Assembly: GCA_948902155.1 (NCBI GenBank)
Contig: CAQVQZ010000055.1
Location: 1 to 11,331, forward strand
Direction: 5' to 3'
Origin: an uncultured Oscillibacter sp.
Lineage (GTDB): Bacteria > Bacillota_A > Clostridia > Oscillospirales > Oscillospiraceae
Length of the DNA stretch: 11,331 nucleotides
The notes under the pieces are model-generated. The model saw only the letters and a list, made by a program, of their open reading frames with translations. It was not told where the DNA came from and made no database searches. The translations under genes and the position numbers were made by a program. Shown here piece by piece: positions 6,648 to 11,331 of the stretch; positions within the stretch are counted from its first letter, which is position 1; every line of letters starts with the position of its first letter.

Positions 6648-6675
6648 ATAGGACATTCCGCCCCCCGCATACGCT
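6648..6675 (+). promoter_or_regulatory. Putative sigma-E-type sporulation promoter of ylmC
   Basis: ATA (6648-6650), 17 nt, then CATACGCT (6668-6675), which matches the Bacillus sigma-E -10 consensus CATACAnT except for one A-to-G. It lies about 48 nt before the ylmC ATG. A forespore sigma (F/G) -10 fits worse. Motif match only. Confidence 0.35.
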
Positions 6676-6723
6676 CTTTCTGCAAGGCAAACCCAAATAT
6701 CCGCCAGGAAAGGGGCGTCAGCA

Positions 6724-7002
6724 ATGCAGTGCCGCTTTCGGGACCTCCGCCGGAAGGAGGTCATCAACATCAACGACGGCAGCCGCTTGGGGCTGGTGGC
6801 GGACGTGGACCTCCAAATCCCGGAGGGACACGTGCTCGCCATCGTGGTCTACGGCCCCGCCCGCTTCTTCGGCCTCTTCGGCCGGGGCGAGGAATTTTAC
6901 ATTCCCTGGGACTGCATCCAGCGCATCGGGGACGACATTATCCTCATCGACAAGCCCTTCCAGCGCCGGGACCCGGCTCTGGAGCGGAAGCGCCGCCGGT
7001 AG
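6724..7002 (+). CDS. YlmC/YmxH-family PRC-barrel sporulation protein
   Basis: A 92-residue protein of one small beta-barrel: RDLRRKEVININDGSRLGLVADVDLQIPEG, then ALVVYG-like AIVVYGPARFFGLFGRGEEFYIPWDCIQRIGDDIILID. The 'KEVININDG.RLG' and 'IPW..I..IG.D.I..D' blocks are diagnostic of the YlmC/YmxH family, linked to sporulation in Bacilli and Clostridia with no defined biochemical activity. The ATG at 6724 has GGAAAGGGG about 8 nt upstream. The basic C-terminal tail (about residues 78-92) runs past the barrel and overlaps the end of the convergent LysR gene by 59 bp. In Bacillus and many Clostridia ylmC lies just after sigG; here a broken sigG lies about 0.7 kb away on the other strand. Confidence 0.88.
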   Translation: MQCRFRDLRRKEVININDGSRLGLVADVDLQIPEGHVLAIVVYGPARFFGLFGRGEEFYIPWDCIQRIGDDIILIDKPFQRRDPALERKRRR

Positions 7003-7876
7003 CCAGATTTTCCCGCAGCAGCTCCAGAAACAGCTCCATGGCCGGGGTCACCCACCGTCCCTTTCGCCAGGCGCACAGCGCCGGGGCGGGCACGCCGGAG
7101 ATGGGCGCGTCCAGCTCCACCAGCCGCCCGTCCGCCAGCTCCTCCTCCGCCACGAAGCGGGGCAGATAGGTGAATCCCAGATCGCTCATGACGCACCGCT
7201 TGATGGTCTCAATGCTCCACAGCTCCAGCGTCACATCCAGCTCGATTTCCCGCCCCCGGAGGTACTCTTCCAGCCTGCGGCGGAAAATGCTGTCCGGTTC
7301 GTCGGTGACGAGGGACGCCGCTTTCCGCTGCCCCGGCGTCACGAAGTCCGGCTCGGCGAACCGGGGCGAGGCCAGCAGCACGATGTCGTAGTTTCCCATG
7401 GACTCCACCTCCAGCGCCTCCCGGTTCCAGTCCATGTCGTAGCCCACCCCCAGGTCGCAGGAGCCCGCCCGCACGTTGAGGGGGATCTGCATACAGTTGC
7501 AGTCCCGCACCACCAGCCGCACCTGGGGCGCCCGCTCCCGGAAGGCCCGGATCACCGGCTGCATCCGGTAGCACAGCAGGGTCTCCGCCATGTCCACCCG
7601 CAGCGTCCCGGCGGGGACCCGGTCCCCCCGGCCCCGCTCCAGCAGCCGGTCCGCCGCCAGCAGCAGCTCCCTGGCCTGGGGGAGCACCCGCTCCCCCGCC
7701 CCGGTCAGCGTCATTTTCCGCCCCACCCGCTCGAAGAGGGGCACCCCCAGCTCCTCCTCCAGCTGCTGGATTTGAACGGTAATAGTGGACTGGGCATAGC
7801 CCAGATGCTCCGCCGCCCGCTGATAGCCCCCCTGGTCCACCACGGCCAGAAAGGTCCGCAGGTTCTTCAGTTCCAT
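6944..7876 (-). CDS. LysR-family transcriptional regulator
   Basis: A 310-residue regulator. Residues 1-60 are the LysR winged helix-turn-helix (MELKNLRTFLAVVDQGGYQRAAEHL, then AQSTITVQIQQLEEELGVPLFER and TLTGAGERVLPQA). Residues about 90-295 are the periplasmic-binding-protein-like effector domain (TLRVDMAETLLCYRMQPVIRAFRERAPQVRLVV.., DLGVGYDMDW). The last 20 residues (GGASAPEPGPGAGRACR) look like a non-conserved extension, encoded across the end of ylmC. The start has a GGGG site about 8 nt upstream. It is divergent from a LysE-type exporter 113 bp away with interleaved promoters, so that gene is the likely target; the effector, probably an amino acid or analogue, is unknown. It may also repress itself. 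Confidence 0.93.
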   Translation of the reverse strand: MELKNLRTFLAVVDQGGYQRAAEHLGYAQSTITVQIQQLEEELGVPLFERVGRKMTLTGAGERVLPQARELLLAADRLLERGRGDRVPAGTLRVDMAETLLCYRMQPVIRAFRERAPQVRLVVRDCNCMQIPLNVRAGSCDLGVGYDMDWNREALEVESMGNYDIVLLASPRFAEPDFVTPGQRKAASLVTDEPDSIFRRRLEEYLRGREIELDVTLELWSIETIKRCVMSDLGFTYLPRFVAEEELADGRLVELDAPISGVPAPALCAWRKGRWVTPAMELFLELLRENLATGGASAPEPGPGAGRACR

Positions 7877-7908
7877 AAAGCAGCCCCGCTTTCATCAATT
7901 TTATAAAT

Positions 7909-7937
7909 ACTATACTTTAAAATCTTTCGCTTTTCAA
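7909..7937 (-). promoter_or_regulatory. Sigma-A-type promoter of the LysR gene
   Basis: Minus strand: -35 TTGAAA (7932-7937), 17-nt spacer, -10 TATAGT (7909-7914); both boxes match consensus at 5 of 6. An ATTTTA/TAAAAT inverted pair (7898-7903, 7918-7923) straddles the -10 and could be a regulator site. Confidence 0.7.
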
Positions 7938-7959
7938 ATAGATTCTTTTCTGCTATGAT
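7931..7959 (+). promoter_or_regulatory. Sigma-A-type promoter of the LysE-family exporter
   Basis: -35 TTTTCA (7931-7936, weak), 17-nt spacer, -10 TATGAT (7954-7959) preceded by TGC (extended -10). The -35 overlaps the -35 of the divergent LysR promoter by 5 bp. A weak -35 fits a promoter needing an activator. Confidence 0.65.
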
Positions 7960-7989
7960 GGACCCATCAACAAAAGGATGGTGCCCGTC

Positions 7990-8586
7990 ATGCCAGTCTC
8001 ACTCATTCCCTCCTTCCTGACCTACTGCTTTGTCCTCTGCATCACTCCCGGCCCCGCCAACCTGTGCATTCTCTCCACGGCCCTGCGCTACGGCAAGCGG
8101 GCGGCTCTCCGGCAATGGCGGGGCCTGTTCACCGGCTATTCCATCGTCGCCATGCTCTCGGTGCTGATCACCTATTTCCTGGGTTCCGTGCTGAACCAGT
8201 ACGCCGGGCTCCTGACCTGGGTCGGCGCGGCTTACCTGCTGTGGATGGCCTGGCACACCCTCCGCTCCTCCGGCCTGCCCCTGGAGGCCCGGGAGGAACG
8301 GGCCCCCGGCTTTGTCACCGGCATGCTGGTGAACCTCACCAACGTCAAGGTCATCCTCTACTGCCTGACGGCCCTCTCCACCTTCGTCCTGCCCTACAGC
8401 AGCTCCTTCTGGTCCCTCCTGGCGGTAGGGCTCTTTCTCCCCTTCACCGGCCCCGTGGCGAATTTCGTCTGGCTCTTTGCCGGAGCGGCTTTACAAAAGC
8501 TCTTCGTAAACCACCGCAAGGCTGCGGACATCCTCTGTGCCGCCGCCCTGGCCCTGTGCGCCGTCAGCCTGGTCCTCCCCCATTGA
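7990..8586 (+). CDS. LysE/RhtB-family exporter
   Basis: A 198-residue inner-membrane protein of about six hydrophobic segments (roughly 4-24, 45-65, 70-88, 112-132, 138-165, 178-197). The family hallmark ITPGPANLCILSTALRYGKRAAL is at residues 18-40, and a second conserved helix starts GFVTGMLVNLTNVKVILYC. Proteins of this group export amino acids or analogues by proton motive force; the substrate cannot be read from the sequence. I prefer the ATG at 7990, with GGTG 6 nt upstream and a natural N-terminus, over the in-frame ATG at 7978, which has AAAAGG directly touching it. Its own promoter lies at 7931-7959, divergent from LysR. A hairpin-rich element begins 13 bp after its stop codon. Confidence 0.9.
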   Translation: MPVSLIPSFLTYCFVLCITPGPANLCILSTALRYGKRAALRQWRGLFTGYSIVAMLSVLITYFLGSVLNQYAGLLTWVGAAYLLWMAWHTLRSSGLPLEAREERAPGFVTGMLVNLTNVKVILYCLTALSTFVLPYSSSFWSLLAVGLFLPFTGPVANFVWLFAGAALQKLFVNHRKAADILCAAALALCAVSLVLPH

Positions 8587-8648
8587 CCCCCCGCGCTCCA
8601 CTCCAAAAAGACCGCCCGGAACATTCCCAATGTCATTCAGTTAAGCGC

Positions 8649-8677
8649 AAAATAAAAAGCCCCTTTGGAAAGGGGCT
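8649..8677 (-). terminator. Intrinsic terminator, minus strand (xdh operon side)
   Basis: A 9-bp stem AGCCCCTTT/AAAGGGGCT with a 2-nt loop (8658-8677), followed on the minus strand by TTTTTATTTT. It would stop transcription leaving the xdh operon before it enters the exporter gene antisense. Confidence 0.7.
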
Positions 8678-8890
8678 CCCGGCGAAGCCGGGTGGGGATT
8701 GTCCGCAGGGGCTTCCTTCTATTGCGGCACAAGCGATAGAAGAACTCTCTGCGGACAATCCTCCGTCACGCCGTCGGAAGAAATTCCGCTCTGTTCCGTC
8801 GCCGCCCGAAGGGCGACGACTCCACCCGCTCCATTCCTTCCTCCTCTCCCCACAAAATCTTCGATTTTGCGGGGGCCCCAAAGGTGTGCC

Positions 8891-8917
8891 GCCTCCTTTC
8901 AAAAGGAGGCTTTTTTT
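8891..8917 (+). terminator. Intrinsic terminator, plus strand (exporter side)
   Basis: A 9-bp stem GCCTCCTTT/AAAGGAGGC with a 2-nt loop (8891-8910), followed by seven T. It lies about 300 nt past the exporter stop, at the far end of the element, facing xdhC. Confidence 0.75.
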
Positions 8918-8999
8918 CTTAACTGAACGACATTGGGAACACTCCGGGCGGCCTTTCCAAAGTCTTTTATAGTCCTATTTATAAACGCTTATGTAACCA

Positions 9000-9512
9000 T
9001 TATAAACCGTCCGGCATCTCTTTCCCCAGCCGCCGGTACATGGTCTTCTTCACGGCCCGTAGGATATTCTCATACCCGGTACACCGGCACAGGTGCCCCG
9101 ACAGCAGCTTGCGCAGCTCCTCGTCGGTGTACTCCTTTCCGGCCTCCAGAATCTCCACCGCCGTCAAAATGAACCCCGGCGAGCAGAAGCCGCACTGAAT
9201 CGCCGCCTCCTCCACGAACGCCTCCTGGATGTCAGACAGCTCCCCGTTGGGTCCCAGCAGGTCCTCCAAGGTCCGGACCCGCTTCCCCTCCGCCCAGACG
9301 GCCAGGTAGATACAGGAGTTGAACGCCTCCCCGTCAATGAGGACGTTGCAGGCCCCGCACTCCCCCACCTCGCAGCCCTTCTTGACGGAGGTCATCCGAA
9401 AGTCGTTCCGCAGCATGTCGGTCAGGCTGGCCCGGACGTCCACCGTCCGCTCCACGTCCTTCCCGTTGAGGTTGAACCGCACGGTCTGGTATTGAATCAT
9501 ATGCTTCTCCAT
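9000..9512 (-). CDS. xdhC: Xanthine dehydrogenase, 2Fe-2S subunit
   Basis: The electron-transfer subunit of the xanthine dehydrogenase complex, carrying two [2Fe-2S] clusters between molybdenum and FAD. It has 170 residues, usual for the family. The N-terminal plant-ferredoxin-type cluster uses Cys47, 52, 55 and 67 (GCEVGECGACNVLIDG..SC); the C-terminal helical domain cluster uses Cys107, 110, 142 and 144 (QCGFCSPG and LCRCTGY). All eight ligands are intact. SVKKGCEVGECGAC and YLAVWAEGKRVRTLE are close to E. coli XdhC. The ATG at 9512 shares its A with the TGA stop of xdhB, and an almost perfect ribosome site precedes it, so the two are translationally coupled. Last gene of the operon; 36 bp after its stop begins the hairpin element at 8600-8963. 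Confidence 0.94.
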   Translation of the reverse strand: MEKHMIQYQTVRFNLNGKDVERTVDVRASLTDMLRNDFRMTSVKKGCEVGECGACNVLIDGEAFNSCIYLAVWAEGKRVRTLEDLLGPNGELSDIQEAFVEEAAIQCGFCSPGFILTAVEILEAGKEYTDEELRKLLSGHLCRCTGYENILRAVKKTMYRRLGKEMPDGL

Positions 9513-10393
9513 CACAGCTCACCTCCCGCCAGTCTCACAGATTCGATAAACGCCCGTTTCGCGCTCTCCACGGCGATGTGGAGCCGGAAATCCTTCGCGG
9601 CCCGCCAGGAGTCCCGGGGATTGATATCCTCCTTCACCGCCTGGGCGAAGTCCTCCGCCAGCTCCGGGCTCACCGGCTTTCCGGCGGCCAGCTTTTCCGC
9701 CGTCTCCGCCCGCAGGGGCACCGGCCCCGCCACGCCGAACGCCACCCGGGCCCGCTCCACCGTCTTCCTGTCGGCGGAAAGCCGCACGTTGACCGAGGTT
9801 CCCAGGGTCGCGATGTCCATCGCGTTCCGCATAGCGTACTTGATGTAATGCCCGAAGCAGTTCTCGTAGCTCTCTTTGGGAATCAGGATGGCGGTCTGAA
9901 TCTCCCCGTCCCGGATATCCACCTTTCCCGCCCGGATATAGAACTCCCGAATGGGCTGGCGGCGGACGCCCTCCGGCCCCGTCAGCTCCACAATCGCGTC
10001 CCAGGCGTGGAGGGTAGAAGCGGAATCCGCAGAAGTCACGCCATTGCAGGTATTCCCCCCGATGGTCCCGATGTTCCGGATCTGAGGCCCTCCCACCTGG
10101 TCCACGGCCTCCCCCAGAACGTTGATATATTTCTGAATCAGAGGGTCCCGCGTAATATGGGAAAAGCTGGTCAGCGACCCGATCCGAAGGGTCCTATCCT
10201 CCTCCAACGACACGCCCCGCAGCTCATCCAGGCCCTGGATGGAGATCAACTCCACCCCAGCCCTCCGGCCCTCCCGCATCTGCACCAGCACGTCGGACCC
10301 ACCGGCAATGATCTGCGCCTCCGGATGCTCCACCTGCAGCGCCACGGCCTCCTCCACGCTCTTTGCCTGATATAACGCCTTCATATCATACAT
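9512..10393 (-). CDS. xdhB: Xanthine dehydrogenase, FAD-binding subunit
   Basis: A 293-residue FAD-binding subunit passing electrons from the iron-sulfur clusters to the acceptor, in the CoxM/XdhB family. FAD contacts are the IIAGGSDVLVQMREG loop (residues 28-42) and GGPQIRNIGTIGGNTCNGVTSADSA (101-125). The C-terminal domain carries YAMRNAMDIATLG, FGVAGPVPLRAE and a final SWRAAKDFRLH. The order and wording of these motifs follow E. coli XdhB closely (GPQIRNVATYGGNICNGATSADSA, KYAMRDAMDIST), which supports xanthine dehydrogenase over CO dehydrogenase or nicotinate hydroxylase. No extra 4Fe-4S insertion is present, unlike 4-hydroxybenzoyl-CoA reductase. AGGGGTG lies about 7 nt before the ATG at 10393. 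It follows xdhA after an 87-bp spacer largely made of an inverted repeat and overlaps xdhC by one base. Confidence 0.94.
   Translation of the reverse strand: MYDMKALYQAKSVEEAVALQVEHPEAQIIAGGSDVLVQMREGRRAGVELISIQGLDELRGVSLEEDRTLRIGSLTSFSHITRDPLIQKYINVLGEAVDQVGGPQIRNIGTIGGNTCNGVTSADSASTLHAWDAIVELTGPEGVRRQPIREFYIRAGKVDIRDGEIQTAILIPKESYENCFGHYIKYAMRNAMDIATLGTSVNVRLSADRKTVERARVAFGVAGPVPLRAETAEKLAAGKPVSPELAEDFAQAVKEDINPRDSWRAAKDFRLHIAVESAKRAFIESVRLAGGEL
9519..9526 (-). promoter_or_regulatory. Ribosome binding site of xdhC, inside xdhB
   Basis: GGAGGTGA on the minus strand, 6 nt before the ATG at 9512, lies within the last codons of xdhB. It selects 9512 over an overlapping GTG at 9515 and the internal ATG at about 9500. 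Confidence 0.8.
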
Positions 10394-10419
10394 ACAAACA
10401 CCCCTTTATGTCAGAGTGG

Positions 10420-10487
10420 AGAGTGAAGAGTGAAGATGGGGGCCCTGATTGCTTGATATCCACTCTCAACTCTTCACTCTTCACTCT
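10420..10487. repeat. 17-bp perfect inverted repeat between xdhA and xdhB
   Basis: AGAGTGAAGAGTGAAGA (10420-10436) is mirrored exactly at 10471-10487, with a 34-nt loop. Each arm is itself a GAAGAGT-type short tandem. The right arm overlaps the final codons and stop of xdhA (stop 10481-10483). No T-run follows, so a terminator is unlikely; an mRNA processing or stability hairpin setting the xdhA:xdhB ratio is possible. Confidence 0.8.
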
Positions 10488-11331
10488 TGAATCAATCCTG
10501 TTTCTTTGAATTTCCGGTACAAGACGTGCGGCGTGACCGGGCAGCAACCGACCGCCACGCCGGTGGCGTTCAAAATGGCGTTCCGGATCGCCGGGGCCCC
10601 GGAGCAGGCCGGAGGCTCGCCCAGGGACTTGGTGCCGTAGGGCGACGTAGGCTCCGGGTTCTCCACAAACGCCGCCTCCAGCGTGGGATGGTCCATAAAG
10701 GTGGACAGCTTGTAGTCCAGCAGGTTGTTGTTCAGGGGCTTTCCGGTCTTCTCGTCGAATTTCAGCTCCTCCGAGAGGCCGTAGCCGATGGCCATGGACA
10801 TGCCGCCGTGGACCTGGGCCTCCGCCAGGGCGGGGTTGATGAGGGTGCCGCAGTCGTGGACGTTCACCATTTTCAGCAGCTTCACCCTGCACATGGGGAT
10901 GTCTACCTCCACCTCCGCGAAGGAGCAGCCGAAGGAATAGGCGTTGCTCTTGATCTGGGCGGTGGTCTCGGCGGTGATGTGCTGGCTGCTGGTGGTGGAG
11001 TAGAGGCTTTCCAGCGCCAGGTCCCCCAGGGATTTCAGCACCCTGCCGTCGCTCTTGCGGACGATCTGCCCGTCTACCAAATCCAGGTTGGAAACCGGCA
11101 TCCGGGTCTGTTCATGGGCGATGTTCAGAATGCGCTCCCGCAAGGCCAGGGCCGTCTGCATGATGGAGAAACCGCCGATGTAGGTCTGCCGGGAGGCGTA
11201 AGCCCCGGTGCCGAAGGGAGTGACGTCGGTATCCTGGGTGGAGACCACATGGACGTCGCTGAGGGGCACCCCTACCGCGTCCGCCACCATCTGGGAATAG
11301 GCCGTGTCGCAGCCCTGGCCGATCTCCGTCT
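10481..11331 (-). CDS. xdhA: Xanthine dehydrogenase, molybdopterin-binding subunit, C-terminal part (5' end outside window)
   Basis: The catalytic subunit that hydroxylates xanthine or hypoxanthine at a molybdenum cofactor. The frame is open to the window edge, so the gene starts beyond 11331; about 282 residues are seen of roughly 750-790. It opens with TEIGQGCDTAYSQMVADAVGV, followed by DTDVTPFGTGAYASRQTYIGG (cofactor-binding loop), then NVHDCGTLINPALAEAQVHGGMSMAIGYGLSEE and KSLGEPPACSGAPAIRNAI. The Glu in GEPP is the conserved catalytic base of this enzyme family. The end (VTPHVLYRKFKETGLIQE) resembles E. coli XdhA. The last codons and the stop lie in an inverted repeat. First visible gene of xdhABC. 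Confidence 0.93.
   Translation of the reverse strand, partial: TEIGQGCDTAYSQMVADAVGVPLSDVHVVSTQDTDVTPFGTGAYASRQTYIGGFSIMQTALALRERILNIAHEQTRMPVSNLDLVDGQIVRKSDGRVLKSLGDLALESLYSTTSSQHITAETTAQIKSNAYSFGCSFAEVEVDIPMCRVKLLKMVNVHDCGTLINPALAEAQVHGGMSMAIGYGLSEELKFDEKTGKPLNNNLLDYKLSTFMDHPTLEAAFVENPEPTSPYGTKSLGEPPACSGAPAIRNAILNATGVAVGCCPVTPHVLYRKFKETGLIQE

Larger units (their letters stand above)
8600..8963. mobile_element. 364-bp non-coding element with 46-nt inverted arms, MITE-like
   Basis: Arms 8600-8645 and 8918-8963 pair base for base over 46 positions with 9 mismatches and no gaps; the core 36 (8610-8645, 8918-8953) has 5. All nine are A-C or C-A on the plus strand, that is, U-G or G-U in a minus-strand RNA. 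The interior is almost all hairpins: 8658-8677, CCCGGC-GAA-GCCGGG near 8678-8692, GGATTGTCCGCAG with CTGCGGACAATCC enclosing a further stem, CGGAA/TTCCG, CGCCC-GAA-GGGCG, CAAAATC-TTC-GATTTTG and 8891-8910. No protein is encoded. It lies between the exporter (+) and xdhC (-). It could be a passenger mobile element, a bidirectional terminator cassette or a structured RNA. I see no clear target-site duplication. Confidence 0.8.

Noticed and set aside
6536..7906. 456-codon plus-strand open frame across ylmC and LysR
   Set aside because: Shadow of the LysR gene, running through repeats and ylmC in another frame; no family likeness.
8600..8963. CRISPR array or tRNA/rRNA gene in the hairpin-rich stretch
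   Set aside because: No evenly spaced direct repeats, no cloverleaf or rRNA signature; the structure is nested inverted repeats.
8064..8972. 302-codon plus-strand open frame through the exporter and the hairpin element
   Set aside because: Out of frame with the clear LysE-type protein, and its second half is translated hairpin repeat.
9000..11331. CO dehydrogenase, nicotinate hydroxylase or 4-hydroxybenzoyl-CoA reductase instead of xanthine dehydrogenase
   Set aside because: Subunit order and motifs in all three proteins follow E. coli XdhABC, and the FAD subunit lacks the 4Fe-4S insertion of the reductase. Exact purine preference still cannot be proven from sequence.

Overview
The window looks like a chromosomal segment of a GC-rich, endospore-forming gut Clostridia, most likely Oscillospiraceae/Flavonifractor-like. 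Three things point there: high GC with strong GC-rich codon use, a YlmC/YmxH-type sporulation protein plus a sigma-G fragment, and intergenic hairpin repeats of a style I remember as common in that group. The lineage is inferred, not proven by any marker here.

Layout. 1-1708 (+): the end of L-arabinose isomerase (araA) and a complete L-ribulose-5-phosphate 4-epimerase (araD), separated by a two-hairpin repeat. 1877-4896 (-): a small PH-domain protein and a 739-residue SUV3-like RNA helicase with a C-terminal zinc ribbon, each with its own well-formed sigma-A-type promoter. 4920-6590: a repeat-rich region with three small minus-strand reading frames. These are an unrecognised 182-residue protein, a sigma-G gene cut off after 94 native residues, and a 36-residue stump of a helix-hairpin-helix/TfoX-C-like protein. 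6648-7002 (+): ylmC/ymxH-type gene with a sigma-E-like promoter. 6944-8586: a LysR regulator (-) divergent from a LysE/RhtB exporter (+), with promoters overlapping at their -35 boxes. 8600-8963: a 364-bp, nearly all-hairpin mobile-element-like cassette between two convergent transcription units. 9000-11331 (-): xdhA(partial)-xdhB-xdhC, a molybdenum-dependent xanthine dehydrogenase operon.

How the genes work together. AraA and AraD are successive parts of arabinose catabolism (isomerisation, later epimerisation to xylulose-5-phosphate). XdhA, XdhB and XdhC form one enzyme: molybdopterin, FAD and 2x[2Fe-2S] subunits. The LysR/LysE pair is the classic regulator-plus-exporter arrangement. The other genes show no obvious shared pathway.

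The most unusual signal is the 8600-8963 element. Its 46-nt arms contain nine mismatches, and every one becomes a G-U wobble in the minus-strand RNA, the strand in which the upstream xdh operon is transcribed. It also carries an outward-facing intrinsic terminator near each end. Related termini recur at 2449-2588, 5037-5118 and 6244-6293. The truncated sigG and the bacterial SUV3-like helicase are the other points worth following up.
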